Origin: Bog-756 sp963704585
GTDB lineage: Bacteria; Actinomycetota; Acidimicrobiia; Acidimicrobiales; RAAP-2
Direction of reading: 5' to 3'
DNA: 64,000 nt
Assembly (NCBI GenBank): GCA_963704585.1
Contig: OY969919.1
Location: forward strand, 3,162,001-3,226,000
Part shown: positions 35,936 to 44,517 of the stretch, piece after piece
How the letters are laid out: the number at the start of each line of letters is the position of its first letter
How positions within the stretch are numbered: position 1 is the stretch's first letter
Notes under the pieces: model-generated
Databases searched by the model: none
Told to the model about the DNA's origin: nothing
What the model saw: only the letters and a program-made list of their open reading frames with translations
Position numbers and translations under genes: made by a program

Positions 35936-37468
35936 ATGGCTCACGATCCAGTGGTTGCCGAGACGACGCGTCGACGTGACGGACTCGAACCGAGGTTCGT
36001 CCTCGCCGACCAGGAGGCGCGCACAGCGGCGGCGCTCGAGACGTTCCGGGGGGACGGGCGGCGGCCCAACGTGCTGCTCGTCCTCTTCGACGACGTCGGC
36101 TGGGGCGACTTCGGGTGCTACGGCGGTGGCGTGGCGGTCGGGGCACCGACACCCAACATCGATCGGCTGGCGCGCCGCGGGACGCTTCTGACCTCGTGCT
36201 ACTCGGAGCCGTCGTGCACGCCGTCCCGCGCTTCGCTGATGACCGGGCGCCTGCCGATGCGGCACGGGCTCCTCCGCCCGCCGATGTACGGCCAGCCGGG
36301 CGGGCTCGCCGGCGAGATCACCCTCGCGCAGCTCCTCTCCGGCGCGGGGTACGTCACCCAGGCCGTGGGCAAGTGGCACATGGGGGAGAACGTCGAATCG
36401 CAGCCGCAACACGTGGGCTTCGACGACTTCTACGGCTTCCTCTCGGTGTCGGACATGTACACGGAGTGGCGCGACCCCTACTTCTTCCCCGAGATCGTCT
36501 ACAGCGAAGAGCGGACGAGGTGGGTGGAGAACCTGCCCTTCAACCGCTGCTTCGTGCACGCCACCCGGGGCGGCGAGACCGAGAACGTCGAGGAGGTCAC
36601 GATCCCGGTGCTCTCACAGCTCGACGACCGGTGGGCCGGGTACTCGCTCGACTTCATCCGGCGCATGGCGGAGCCGGCGCCCACCGAGCGCACGCCCTGG
36701 TTCCTCTACCACTGCACGCGCGGCGCCCACTTCGACAACTACCCGCACGAGCGCTTCCTCGGCTCGTCACCCGCGAAGCATCCGTACAAGGACACCATCA
36801 TCGAGCTCGACGACATCGTCGGAAGGCTGGTGGCCGAGCTCGAGGCGACTGGGCAGATGGACGACACGCTCATCGTCATCTCCTCCGACAACGGCCCCGA
36901 GATGGAGACATGGCCGGACGCGGCCTACTCACCGTTTCGCAGCGCGAAGGGCTCCACCTGGGAGGGCGGCCAGCGGGTCCCCGCGATCGTGACCTGGCCC
37001 GGGATGGTTCCCGCCGACCGTGCCACGGATGGCCTCTTCTCCCAGATGGATCTCTTCAACACCGTGCTCTCGCTCGCCGGAGCCGAAGACGCGGTCCCCG
37101 ACGACCGGTACATCGACGGGGTCGACCAGACATCCTTCCTCCTCGATCCGGACGGGGTCTCGAACCGCAAGTACCTCTACTACTGGCTCACCAACGTCTT
37201 TTCGGGGCTACGGGTCGGGGAGTGGAAGTTCATGGTCGCGTCCTCGTCCGACGACGACCGCGACTGCTTCAATCTCGGCGGCTTCACCGGAGTCACCCAG
37301 AGGTACTCGCACGGACGGCTGTACAACCTCTACCTCGATCCCAAGGAGATGCACAGCTACATGATCCGGAAGCTCGCCTACATCGACAGCTTCACGAGCG
37401 GGATCGTCCAGCACCTGTCGACCTTCGCCGCCTATCCCGGAAAGCATCCGATCGCCGCCATGAGCTGA
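35936..37468 (+). CDS. Sulfatase (arylsulfatase, formylglycine type)
   Basis: Hydrolyses sulfate esters. 510 aa. The sulfatase signature CTPSR starts at Cys94, the residue converted to formylglycine, and is followed by ASLMTGR. Metal-site residues lie in VLFDDVGWGDFG; GKWHMGE and VISSDNGPEM supply the His and the second Asp/Asn. ATG 35936 follows ggggggatg with spacing consistent with use. No signal peptide is evident, so it may be cytoplasmic or exported by an unseen route. A formylglycine-generating enzyme is not in the window. It may belong with the two arylsulfotransferases at 55-61 kb in sulfur-ester metabolism, which is inference. Confidence 0.93.
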   Translation: MAHDPVVAETTRRRDGLEPRFVLADQEARTAAALETFRGDGRRPNVLLVLFDDVGWGDFGCYGGGVAVGAPTPNIDRLARRGTLLTSCYSEPSCTPSRASLMTGRLPMRHGLLRPPMYGQPGGLAGEITLAQLLSGAGYVTQAVGKWHMGENVESQPQHVGFDDFYGFLSVSDMYTEWRDPYFFPEIVYSEERTRWVENLPFNRCFVHATRGGETENVEEVTIPVLSQLDDRWAGYSLDFIRRMAEPAPTERTPWFLYHCTRGAHFDNYPHERFLGSSPAKHPYKDTIIELDDIVGRLVAELEATGQMDDTLIVISSDNGPEMETWPDAAYSPFRSAKGSTWEGGQRVPAIVTWPGMVPADRATDGLFSQMDLFNTVLSLAGAEDAVPDDRYIDGVDQTSFLLDPDGVSNRKYLYYWLTNVFSGLRVGEWKFMVASSSDDDRDCFNLGGFTGVTQRYSHGRLYNLYLDPKEMHSYMIRKLAYIDSFTSGIVQHLSTFAAYPGKHPIAAMS

Positions 37469-37535
37469 GCGGGGCGCCGCGCGCCGAGCGCCCGCCATGA
37501 GCTGAACGCGAACAGGCAAGGCGTAGGATGACGCC

Positions 37536-38159
37536 GTGTTCACCCATCTCAGCGGGACGGAGCAGGTCGTCCTGCTGGTTCTCTCGGTCGTCTTCGGGGC
37601 GCTCGGCTTCTGGCTCTCGGAGCGAGACCGGAAGACGCTGGGCCGGACGCCCTGGGGACTCCCGTCGGTGATCTGGGCACTCTTCTGGTTCCTCTCCCTT
37701 CTCCTCGGGCTCGTGCTCTTCGTGATCGCGCACTCGAGCGCCGTGCGCCGGGCCGGACAGCCTCCGCCGCCGCCGATGCCGGGCACCTACTCCTACCAAC
37801 GCCCCGACCCCGAAGCCCCGCTGAGCGTGGCCGATCAGTTCCCCGCGTACCCGAGGCCGGCCAACACGCCGGAGCCGACCGGGCGGGCGGGCGAACCGGG
37901 TCCCGCTGGAGCAACATCGCACGAAGGGCGACCCGCGGCAGGGCAACCCACGACAGGGCAACCCACAGAGGTGCGACCCACAGAGGTGCGACCCACAGAG
38001 CAGCCCGCACACCCCGTGTCGCCACCGGCGTGGCATCGCGATCCGAGCGGCAGGTTCCACTACCGCTGGTGGGACGGCAGCCAGTGGACATCCCACGTCG
38101 CGATCAACGGGTATGTCGTGGTCGACACCAGCCCCGATCAGCGCATCGGGCCGTACTGA
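37536..38159 (+). CDS. Membrane protein with C-terminal DUF2510 domain
   Basis: 207 aa. Two membrane spans at the N-terminus (VVLLVLSVVFGALGF and IWALFWFLSLLLGLVLFVI), a Pro/Gly/Thr-rich linker with short direct repeats (gaggtgcgacccaca x2), and a C-terminal DUF2510 module PAWHRDPSGRFHYRWWDGSQW, a small Trp-rich domain frequent in Actinobacteria. GTG 37536. The TGA stop is followed in the same frame by open coding sequence (see the next gene). Function unknown, probably envelope-associated. Confidence 0.75.
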   Translation: MFTHLSGTEQVVLLVLSVVFGALGFWLSERDRKTLGRTPWGLPSVIWALFWFLSLLLGLVLFVIAHSSAVRRAGQPPPPPMPGTYSYQRPDPEAPLSVADQFPAYPRPANTPEPTGRAGEPGPAGATSHEGRPAAGQPTTGQPTEVRPTEVRPTEQPAHPVSPPAWHRDPSGRFHYRWWDGSQWTSHVAINGYVVVDTSPDQRIGPY

Positions 38160-38342
38160 GCGATCGACCGCCCGAAACCGCGCCGCCGGCTTCCGGCCGG
38201 GATCGCCGTCGTCCTCTGGGTCGTCGTCGCGCCGCTCGCGCTCGTCGCGGTCCTGCGCATCGTCGCGTGGGACGATCTCGCCTGGCTGGCCATTCTCGAC
38301 GCGATCACGCTCGTCCTCTATCTGCCCGCGTGGCCGATCGCG

Positions 38343-39152
38343 GTGGTCGGACTCGTCGGCAGACGGTTCGTCCTCGCCGCGGTCGCGTCCCTTGTCGTGG
38401 TCGCGCAGATCGTCTTCGTCACGCCCGAGCTCTTCGCGGCCGAACCGGTGCCGACGTGGACCGCGCACGCCCCCAGCCTTCGCGTCTTCGATGCCAACGT
38501 CTACGTCCACAACCCCTCGATGCAGGGATACGCGGCGGAGATCACCGCGTACCACCCGCAGGTCCTCACGATGCAGGAGGCCGCGCCCAACCTCGTGGAA
38601 GCGCTCACCTACTCCGGTGCGCTCGCCTCGTTGCCCTACCGGTACCAGGTCAAACGGAGCGACCCCTGGTCCTTCTTCCTCGCGTCGCGCTACCCCCTCC
38701 TGCGGACCAGTGTCGTCTCGATCGACCGGCGCCCGCTGCTCGTCCAGACGACGGTGCAGCTGCCCTCGGGACCGCAGCCGTTGTGGGTGGTGCACACGAT
38801 CGCGCCGCTCCCGGTCTCCTTCTCCCAATGGCAGGCGGACTTCGATCGTCTCGGTGCACTGCTCAAGCGTCGTGGTGCGGCCGGCCTGCTCGTTGTCGGC
38901 GACTTCAACGCGACGTGGGGGAACCGCGGCTTCCGCGCGCTGCTCGATGACGGGCTGCTCGACGGTGCGGCCGCGCGGGGCGAGGCGCTCTCGATGACCT
39001 ACTCAGAGGATTCGGGGCCGGTGCCGCCGCTCGCCCGCGTCGACCACGTGCTCACCGGCTCGGGCGTCGCGGTCACGTCGGTCTCGACGGAGGACGGACC
39101 GGGGAGCGACCATCGTGCAGTGCTCGCCACGGTCGCATTCCGACACGGGTGA
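38343..39152 (+). CDS. Membrane-anchored endonuclease/exonuclease/phosphatase family protein, start uncertain
   Basis: EEP hydrolase. The metal-dependent catalytic motifs are present: RVFDANVYV (Asn), TMQEAAPN (Glu), VVGDFNATWG (Asp-Asn) and GSDHRAVLATV (Asp-His). The first ATG/GTG/TTG is GTG 38343, giving 269 aa with one membrane span. The frame is open back to 38160, directly after the DUF2510 stop, and that part encodes two more spans (AGIAVVLWVVVAPLALVAVL and ILDAITLVLYL), as in three-span EEP proteins. There is no usual start codon there: an ATC at 38163, a lost start, or a sequence error must be assumed. Confidence 0.8.
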   Translation: MVGLVGRRFVLAAVASLVVVAQIVFVTPELFAAEPVPTWTAHAPSLRVFDANVYVHNPSMQGYAAEITAYHPQVLTMQEAAPNLVEALTYSGALASLPYRYQVKRSDPWSFFLASRYPLLRTSVVSIDRRPLLVQTTVQLPSGPQPLWVVHTIAPLPVSFSQWQADFDRLGALLKRRGAAGLLVVGDFNATWGNRGFRALLDDGLLDGAAARGEALSMTYSEDSGPVPPLARVDHVLTGSGVAVTSVSTEDGPGSDHRAVLATVAFRHG

Positions 39153-39188
39153 GCTCAGGATGAGCTCCGGGTGAGCTCGTGGTGAGCG

Positions 39189-39434
39189 TCAGGCGACGAC
39201 GCGATGCTTGACCACGCGCAGCGTGATCGGTGCCGGTGCGATCTCGGGATCGGCGTCGACGGGCGGCTCGTTGAGCGCCTGCAGGCAGTCGTCGCACATG
39301 CGGGCGTAGGACTGACCACTCGGAAGGTGCTTGCGCTCCCGCCGGCGCACCGTCGAGACCATGCCGCGCCAGCCGCACCGGTGGCAGGTGCCGTGTCGTG
39401 CGCGGTACCCGTTGGTCTCCTCCGTGTGGTCCAT
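39189..39434 (-). CDS. Small zinc-ribbon-like protein, paralog 1
   Basis: 81 aa from ATG 39434. Two CxxC knuckles, TCHRCGWRG and MCDDCLQ, separated by about 28 residues rich in Arg, form a probable zinc ribbon. A paralog with CHRCGW...CDEC lies at 40802-41077 on the same strand, the two flanking the cupin-like gene. Both end near the 3' end of a plus-strand gene. Possibly nucleic-acid binding; not recognised beyond that. Confidence 0.6.
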   Translation of the reverse strand: MDHTEETNGYRARHGTCHRCGWRGMVSTVRRRERKHLPSGQSYARMCDDCLQALNEPPVDADPEIAPAPITLRVVKHRVVA

Positions 39435-39613
39435 CTGTCGAGCGCGTCCTTGGCCGGATTCGAGCAGCACGGATGATCTATCGGCAGCTCGGGCGGAAAC
39501 TGTAACGGAGACCTCCGCACATCTGGTGGCATTCCATGCCTGCCTCCTCGTCGTTCGCAGCGCGCCATGTCACGACGGATCGTTCCGCGCGAGGCGAGGA
39601 GTAATTTGGATGC

Positions 39614-40790
39614 ATGGAGGTTGGGCTCGCGTACTTCGAGACGCTCGGGCGACTCGTCGACCAGCGGTGGACCGCTGCCGGTCGTCGCGCCGACCAGCTC
39701 GCCGAGCTCGCGGAGACGGCGCTCCTCGACGTCCCGGTTCCCGACTCCCTGACGGTGAAGACGGTGCTCGGTCTCCTCGCGACCGGGACCGGACTGCCCA
39801 AGCAGCGACCGTCGGGGGACAAGTTCGGCCAACCGCCGGCGGTGATGTACAAGGGCGAGGACTTCGAGATCCAGGCCCTCACCTGGATGGAGGGGACGAC
39901 CTCCATCCATCAGCACGGCTTCGACGGCGCGTTCCGGGTGCTCTGCGGCTCGAGCCTGCACGTCCGCTACACCTACGACACGGCCGAGACCCTCGCGGAA
40001 GGGCATCTGCTCGCCGGCGAGCTCACGATGATCGAGCCCGAGATCCTCCGTGTCGGTGACGTTCGGCCCGTCGTCTCCGGCTTCGACTTCATCCACGCGC
40101 TCTTCCACCTCGAGCGCCCCTCGGTCACGATCGTGGTGCGCAACTCGTGGTCGAACCTGCCCTTCCCGCAGTACGACTACCGGCTGCCGGGGATCGGGAT
40201 GGACGCGCTCTTCCCCGACGACCGGTTGGCCATCCGGTTGCGGGGCCTCCACTCGCTCCACCGGCTCGACGCCGACGGCGCGCGGGAGGTCGCGCTCGAG
40301 GTCGTCGGCGGTCAGGACCTCTGGACGGCCTTCCGGGTCTGCGACGACTGGGCCTACAGCTTCGGTGCCGGACCGGGGCTCGACTCGTTGGTCGAGCGAC
40401 TGGCCAGCGCGCGACGCCGTGCTCGGTGAGCTGCTCGAGCCGATGTACGCGGAGGAGACACGCCGGATCCGGCTCTTGGCGCGCCGCGGGCTCCTCCGCG
40501 AGCAGCGCCACCGTCTCTTCCTCGCACTCATCGTCAACCTCCCCGACCGCAGGGCGATCAGCGCTGCGATCGCCGACCTCTTCCCGGGGGAGGACCCGGA
40601 CGAGCTCGTCGTCGAGTGGGTGCGGGAGCTCGCGTCCCCCGAGTACAGGGGGATCTCGGGGCTGGCCCTCGGGGCGGACGAGCTCGAAACCCTGCAGGCG
40701 CGTCTCACCGATCCGGAGGGGACCGCGGCGCTCGACGCCGTCGCCGCCCGCTGGGACCCGCCGTCACTCCTCGAAAAGCTCTTCGTCTGA
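39614..40790 (+). CDS. Cupin-fold protein (cysteine-dioxygenase-like), frameshift near 40417
   Basis: About 390 aa when joined. The motif GTTSIHQHGFDGAFRVLCGS is a cupin metal-binding strand pair (His-x-His), reminiscent of cysteine dioxygenase; later segments include SWSNLPFPQYDYRLPGIGMD. The zero-frame stops at 40429 (SARRRAR). Dropping one base near 40417 gives DAVLGELLEPMYAEETRRIR, continuing in helices to LLEKLFV at 40790. ATG 39614 has GAGGAG ~15 nt upstream. It is flanked on both sides by minus-strand zinc-ribbon paralogs. Substrate unknown; oxygenase activity is only suggested by the fold. Confidence 0.6.
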
Positions 40791-40801
40791 CACGCGCCTG
40801 T

Positions 40802-41077
40802 TCAGGCCACGGCGCGTCCAGGGGCGCGCTTCCGATCGGTCGTCGCGGGATCACGCTGCCGGCGCTGCGGCTTCGCCGAGGCGAGATCGGCCGCACACTC
40901 GTCGCAGAGCCACCGGTAGAGACGGCTGGGGCTCTGCTCGTGGCGCTGCCGGCGGCGGACGCGGTGCACGAAGTCGTGCCAGCCGCACCGGTGGCAGAAA
41001 CCGAGGCGGGCCGAGTGGCCGTCTCGCACGGGCTCCTCGCCGGTGAGGCCGGGCGTGTCGGTCTGGGTGGTGCGCAT
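40802..41077 (-). CDS. Small zinc-ribbon-like protein, paralog 2
   Basis: 91 aa from ATG 41077, which has a good ribosome site (GGGAGCGA). Motifs FCHRCGWHD and LCDECAADL give two CxxC pairs ~27 residues apart, with an Arg/Gln-rich segment between them and a basic tail (KPQRRQRDPATTDRKRAPG). Shares the CHRCGW block and the VRRR/QR spacer pattern with the 39189-39434 protein. The basic tail would fit RNA or DNA binding; role unknown. Confidence 0.65.
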   Translation of the reverse strand: MRTTQTDTPGLTGEEPVRDGHSARLGFCHRCGWHDFVHRVRRRQRHEQSPSRLYRWLCDECAADLASAKPQRRQRDPATTDRKRAPGRAVA

Positions 41078-41709
41078 TCGTCGCTCCCGTCGTGTCCTCG
41101 TGGGATCACCGGTGCGCTCGCCGGTGCTCCCTCCGCTACCTACCCCCGACAGTGCGGATCCGACCTTGCAGGGGACCTCGACGGCATCCTTCCCGCTGGA
41201 ATCTAGTAAGTCCATTGAAATACTGGGTAATACTCCCGGACCGCCGATCGTCGGTCAAGCGCCACCGTCCGGCGAAATCTCACGCATTGTGGACGGAAGG
41301 ACGCCCTGCGTGATCGGCCGAAACGTCGGACGGAGGGGCGGAGCCGCGTCAGGCGGCGGGTTTCCTGATGGCGGGCACAATCTCCCCAGAATTGGTGATG
41401 CGACTTCTGGCAGCACTGTGGGAGATTCGACAGAACGCTCACCGCTTCTGTCGATCGGCTGCAAGGGGTCACGGAGACGAGGGGCGTCGAAATCGGCAGG
41501 GTGATGCGGGAAGTTCCAACGGCGGGGCTCGAGTGGATGTGGGCAGGACACGGAGGGCTGGAAGCTTTGAATCTCCGATCGGAGTCATCGAATCGATGGC
41601 GTCGCTTCGACGTCGGACAGCGGATGGGCAGGCGAGCGGTCGGCGTGCACGATCGTCATCGGGCAACGGGGCAGGTCCGCGCGACGGGCCTGATGGAGGG
41701 AGAGGGTCG
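41078..41709. other. Long intergenic region, divergent
   Basis: About 630 bp between the zinc-ribbon gene and the first paired GT2 gene. A distinctly AT-richer patch at 41197-41240 (around ctagtaagtccattgaaatactgg) probably holds promoters. Beyond that only short open frames are seen, none convincing. Confidence 0.5.
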
Positions 41710-42627
41710 ATGAGCAGTCTGGAGCCGATGAACACCTCGGGCCGCGGGCGGGAGAGCGCGCTGCTCGACCGCAAGCTCCGCGTCGTCCGGGAGTCGTCGA
41801 GGAAGTCGAAGCCTGCAAAGGCTGAACCGACGGTCAGCGTCGTGATCCCGGCGAAGAACGAGGCGCGCAACCTCCCACTCGTCCTTCCGGCGTTGCCGGA
41901 CGACCTGCACGAGATCATCCTCGTGGACGGAGGTTCGACCGATGCGACCGTCGAGGTCGCCCGTGAGCTGTGTCCCGAGATCATCGTGATCGACCAGACC
42001 CGCAAGGGGAAGGGGAACGCTCTGGCGTGCGGGTTCGCAGCATCGACCGGTGACTTCGTCGTCATGTTGGACGCGGACGGATCGACCGACCCCGCGGAGA
42101 TCCCACGGTTCGTGAACGCGCTCAAGCACGGCGCGGACTTCGCGAAGGGGTCCCGGTTCATGCCAGGCGCAGGCAGCTCCGACATCAGCCGGCTCCGCCA
42201 ATGGGGCAACTTCTGGCTGAACCGACTGGTGAACCTCCTCTATGGCACTCGGTACACCGACCTCTGCTACGGCTACAACGCATTCCGGCGCGGCTGCCTC
42301 GAGGCGATCGCGCTGGACCCGGCGCCGCGTCCCGACGTGGACGCCTCGACGATGCTCTGGGGGGACGGCTTCGAGGTCGAGACGTTGATCAACGTGCGGA
42401 TCGCGAAGGCCGGACTGCGGGTCTTCGAGGTGCCGAGCTTCGAGCGGAATCGCATTCACGGTTCGAGCAATCTCAACGCCTTCTCGGACGGCCTGCGGGT
42501 GCTGCAGACGATCAGGATCGAGCACAATCGGGGTCTTCGGCGGGCGGCCACGCAGAACTCGACGATGCCGCGAGACGCCGGCGAGTCGTGGTCGGTGCTT
42601 TCGACCGTCTCCGAAGAGGCAGGCTGA
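41710..42627 (+). CDS. Glycosyltransferase family 2 (dolichol-phosphate-mannose-synthase-like), copy A
   Basis: 305 aa. N-terminal VSVVIPAKNEARNLPLVLP, EIILVDGGSTDATVE, TRKGKGNALACGF, MLDADGSTDPAEIPRF (metal-binding acidic pair), AKGSRFMPGAGSSDISRLR, then YGTRYTDLCYGYNAFRR and LWGDGFEVETLIN, a characteristic end for this subfamily. No membrane span is visible, so likely cytosolic on the membrane face. ATG 41710 is preceded by GGAGGGAG. A close paralog starts at 43532 (copy B); the two are ~75% alike by eye over the core. Probably makes a lipid-linked or nucleotide-derived glycan precursor. Confidence 0.9.
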   Translation: MSSLEPMNTSGRGRESALLDRKLRVVRESSRKSKPAKAEPTVSVVIPAKNEARNLPLVLPALPDDLHEIILVDGGSTDATVEVARELCPEIIVIDQTRKGKGNALACGFAASTGDFVVMLDADGSTDPAEIPRFVNALKHGADFAKGSRFMPGAGSSDISRLRQWGNFWLNRLVNLLYGTRYTDLCYGYNAFRRGCLEAIALDPAPRPDVDASTMLWGDGFEVETLINVRIAKAGLRVFEVPSFERNRIHGSSNLNAFSDGLRVLQTIRIEHNRGLRRAATQNSTMPRDAGESWSVLSTVSEEAG

Positions 42628-42703
42628 CTGCAGCCGCGTCGCGACCGGCCGTGCCCGATGTGGCGCGTGCGTCGCAGCGTGATCCGTCTGCAAGAGTGGG
42701 ACA

Positions 42704-43180
42704 GTGTTCATCACGAACCACGTTCTGTCGGGCGCGCTGATCGGGCGGGCACTGTCGGATCGGCCGGTCGTCGCGTTCGTCGCCGGGTTGGCATCACACC
42801 TGGCGCTCGATGCCGTTCCGCACTGGGGATGTGACCTCACCGTTGCCGGGGGGCCCGAGCATTTCCTGCGGGTCGCTCGGCGCGACGGACTGCTCGGACT
42901 TGCTGCCGTCGCCGTGACGGGGACCGCGGCAGGGCGCGGCGCCCGGACCGCGACGCTCGCCGCGATCGGCGGCGCGGTCCTTCTCGACCTGGACAAGCCA
43001 TGCCTGCACTTCTTCGGCGTCGATCCATTCCCTGAACTGGTCGGGCGCGTGCACGGCTGGGTGCAGAACGAGTCCCCAAAGTGGATGCCCGTGGAGTTCG
43101 CCGCGGGGGCGTTGCTCGCCATGGCCGACGGTGTACTCGCGTCCCGATCGAGCGTTCGGGACAGGGCACAGCGTCGCTGA
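42704..43180 (+). CDS. Small membrane protein, putative YdjM-like hydrolase
   Basis: 158 aa. It starts FITNHVLSGALIGRAL, followed by AFVAGLASHLALDAVPHW, a His/Asp pattern seen in the YdjM (DUF457-like) membrane metal-dependent hydrolase family; two or three spans follow. GTG 42704. It sits between the two GT2 paralogs in the same direction, suggesting they travel together. The hydrolase call is weak. Confidence 0.55.
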   Translation: MFITNHVLSGALIGRALSDRPVVAFVAGLASHLALDAVPHWGCDLTVAGGPEHFLRVARRDGLLGLAAVAVTGTAAGRGARTATLAAIGGAVLLDLDKPCLHFFGVDPFPELVGRVHGWVQNESPKWMPVEFAAGALLAMADGVLASRSSVRDRAQRR

Positions 43181-43531
43181 ACGATGCTCGCGGGCGAGGC
43201 GCGGGGAGACCTCGTCCGTTCACCCAGCGTTGGTCCGCTCGACACGAGGGCGCAACATTCGCCGCCTACCGTCGAGCACGGATGGAATTGGTGCGGTTTC
43301 CGTCGTTGGATCGGGACCAGCAGTCACGGTGTCCGCTGCGACATTCCTTCGTCGTGCACCGACGATGGTGAGGCGCACCGATGGACGCTCGAGTCTCGGT
43401 TGTGGGGCGGCGAGAAGCGCGCGAGAGTAGCAGCGTGTCGGATTGGCGGCTCGCCGTCACGGCGGGATCGGCCAAGGGCTCTCGGCGCGTGTTGGGGTCG
43501 GACAAACGGGCGAGATGGAGGGCAGGTCGGA
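43181..43531. other. Intergenic region before GT2 copy B
   Basis: About 350 bp with no convincing gene or repeat. Open frames here are Arg/Ser/Gly-rich, unlike the genes on either side. Confidence 0.5.
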
Positions 43532-44392
43532 ATGAGGGCTGGTGACGCTGATCGGAGAATCCAGCGCACCGTCGGAGGCGGAGCTCCCGAACCGACAGTG
43601 ACGGTGGTGATCCCTGCGAAGAACGAGGCGCGGAACCTTCCGCACGTGCTGGCGAAGCTGCCGCGCAAGGTCTACGAGATCATCCTCGTGGACGGTAGGT
43701 CCACCGACGACACCGTGAAGGTCACCCAGAAGCTCAGGCCGGACGTTCGAGTCATCGGCCAGACGCGGAAGGGAAAGGGAAACGCGCTCGCCTGCGGGTT
43801 CGCGGAAGCCACGGGTGATTTCATCGTCATGCTCGACGCGGACGGCTCCACCGACCCGGCCGAGATACCGCGGTTCATCAAGGCGTTGGAAGAAGGTGCG
43901 GACTTCGCCAAGGGGTCGCGGTTCATGGCCGGCGCCGGCAGCAGCGACATCAGCAGGCTCCGCCAGTGCGGCAACTTCTGGCTGAACAAGATCGTCAACC
44001 TCCTCTACGGAACCCGCTACACCGATCTCTGCTACGGGTACAACGCCTTCCGGCGCGAGTGCCTGCCGGTCATCGACCTCGATGAGGGAGAACCCGGTAG
44101 TTGTGATCCCAGCGTGATGCTGTGGGGCGACGGCTTCGAGGTCGAGACGCTGATCAACATCCGCGTCGCCAAGGCCGGATTGCGGGTCGCCGAGGTCCCG
44201 AGCTTCGAGCTCTCCCGTCGATATGGCACGAGCAACCTCAATGCCTTCTCCGACGGACTCCGCGTGCTCCGGACCATCCACGTCGAGCGCAAGCGCGGCG
44301 TTCGACGTGCCCGGGTCCACCCGTCCTACGAACGGAGCGAGTCGGGCGCGGACTGGCCGTCGCTGACGGCGCTGAGCGAAGAGGCAAGCTGA
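43532..44392 (+). CDS. Glycosyltransferase family 2, copy B (paralog of copy A)
   Basis: 286 aa, with the same block order as copy A: VTVVIPAKNEARNLPHVL, EIILVDGRSTDDTVK, TRKGKGNALACGF, MLDADGSTDPAEI, AKGSRFMAGAGSSDISRLR, TDLCYGYNAFRR, LWGDGFEVETLIN and ending near SEEAS. Compared with copy A the first donor-loop residue differs (GRSTDD versus GGSTDA), so donor choice could differ. ATG 43532 has GGAGG ~10 nt upstream. The stop is about 125 bp before the GH5 gene. Confidence 0.88.
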   Translation: MRAGDADRRIQRTVGGGAPEPTVTVVIPAKNEARNLPHVLAKLPRKVYEIILVDGRSTDDTVKVTQKLRPDVRVIGQTRKGKGNALACGFAEATGDFIVMLDADGSTDPAEIPRFIKALEEGADFAKGSRFMAGAGSSDISRLRQCGNFWLNKIVNLLYGTRYTDLCYGYNAFRRECLPVIDLDEGEPGSCDPSVMLWGDGFEVETLINIRVAKAGLRVAEVPSFELSRRYGTSNLNAFSDGLRVLRTIHVERKRGVRRARVHPSYERSESGADWPSLTALSEEAS

Positions 44393-44517
44393 CATCCCTG
44401 CTCGGCAGGACGCGACGTGGGACCGAGTGTCGGACGGTTTCCGATCCGAATCTGAAGCCATGACAGGCGCGTCGACCGCGCCCCGATTGTCGGGATCGGT
44501 GTCGATAGGCTGCCGGA

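Noticed and set aside
41656..43245. 529-aa antisense frame across GT2 copy A
   Set aside because: Opposes a clear GT2 and the YdjM-like gene; no motif.
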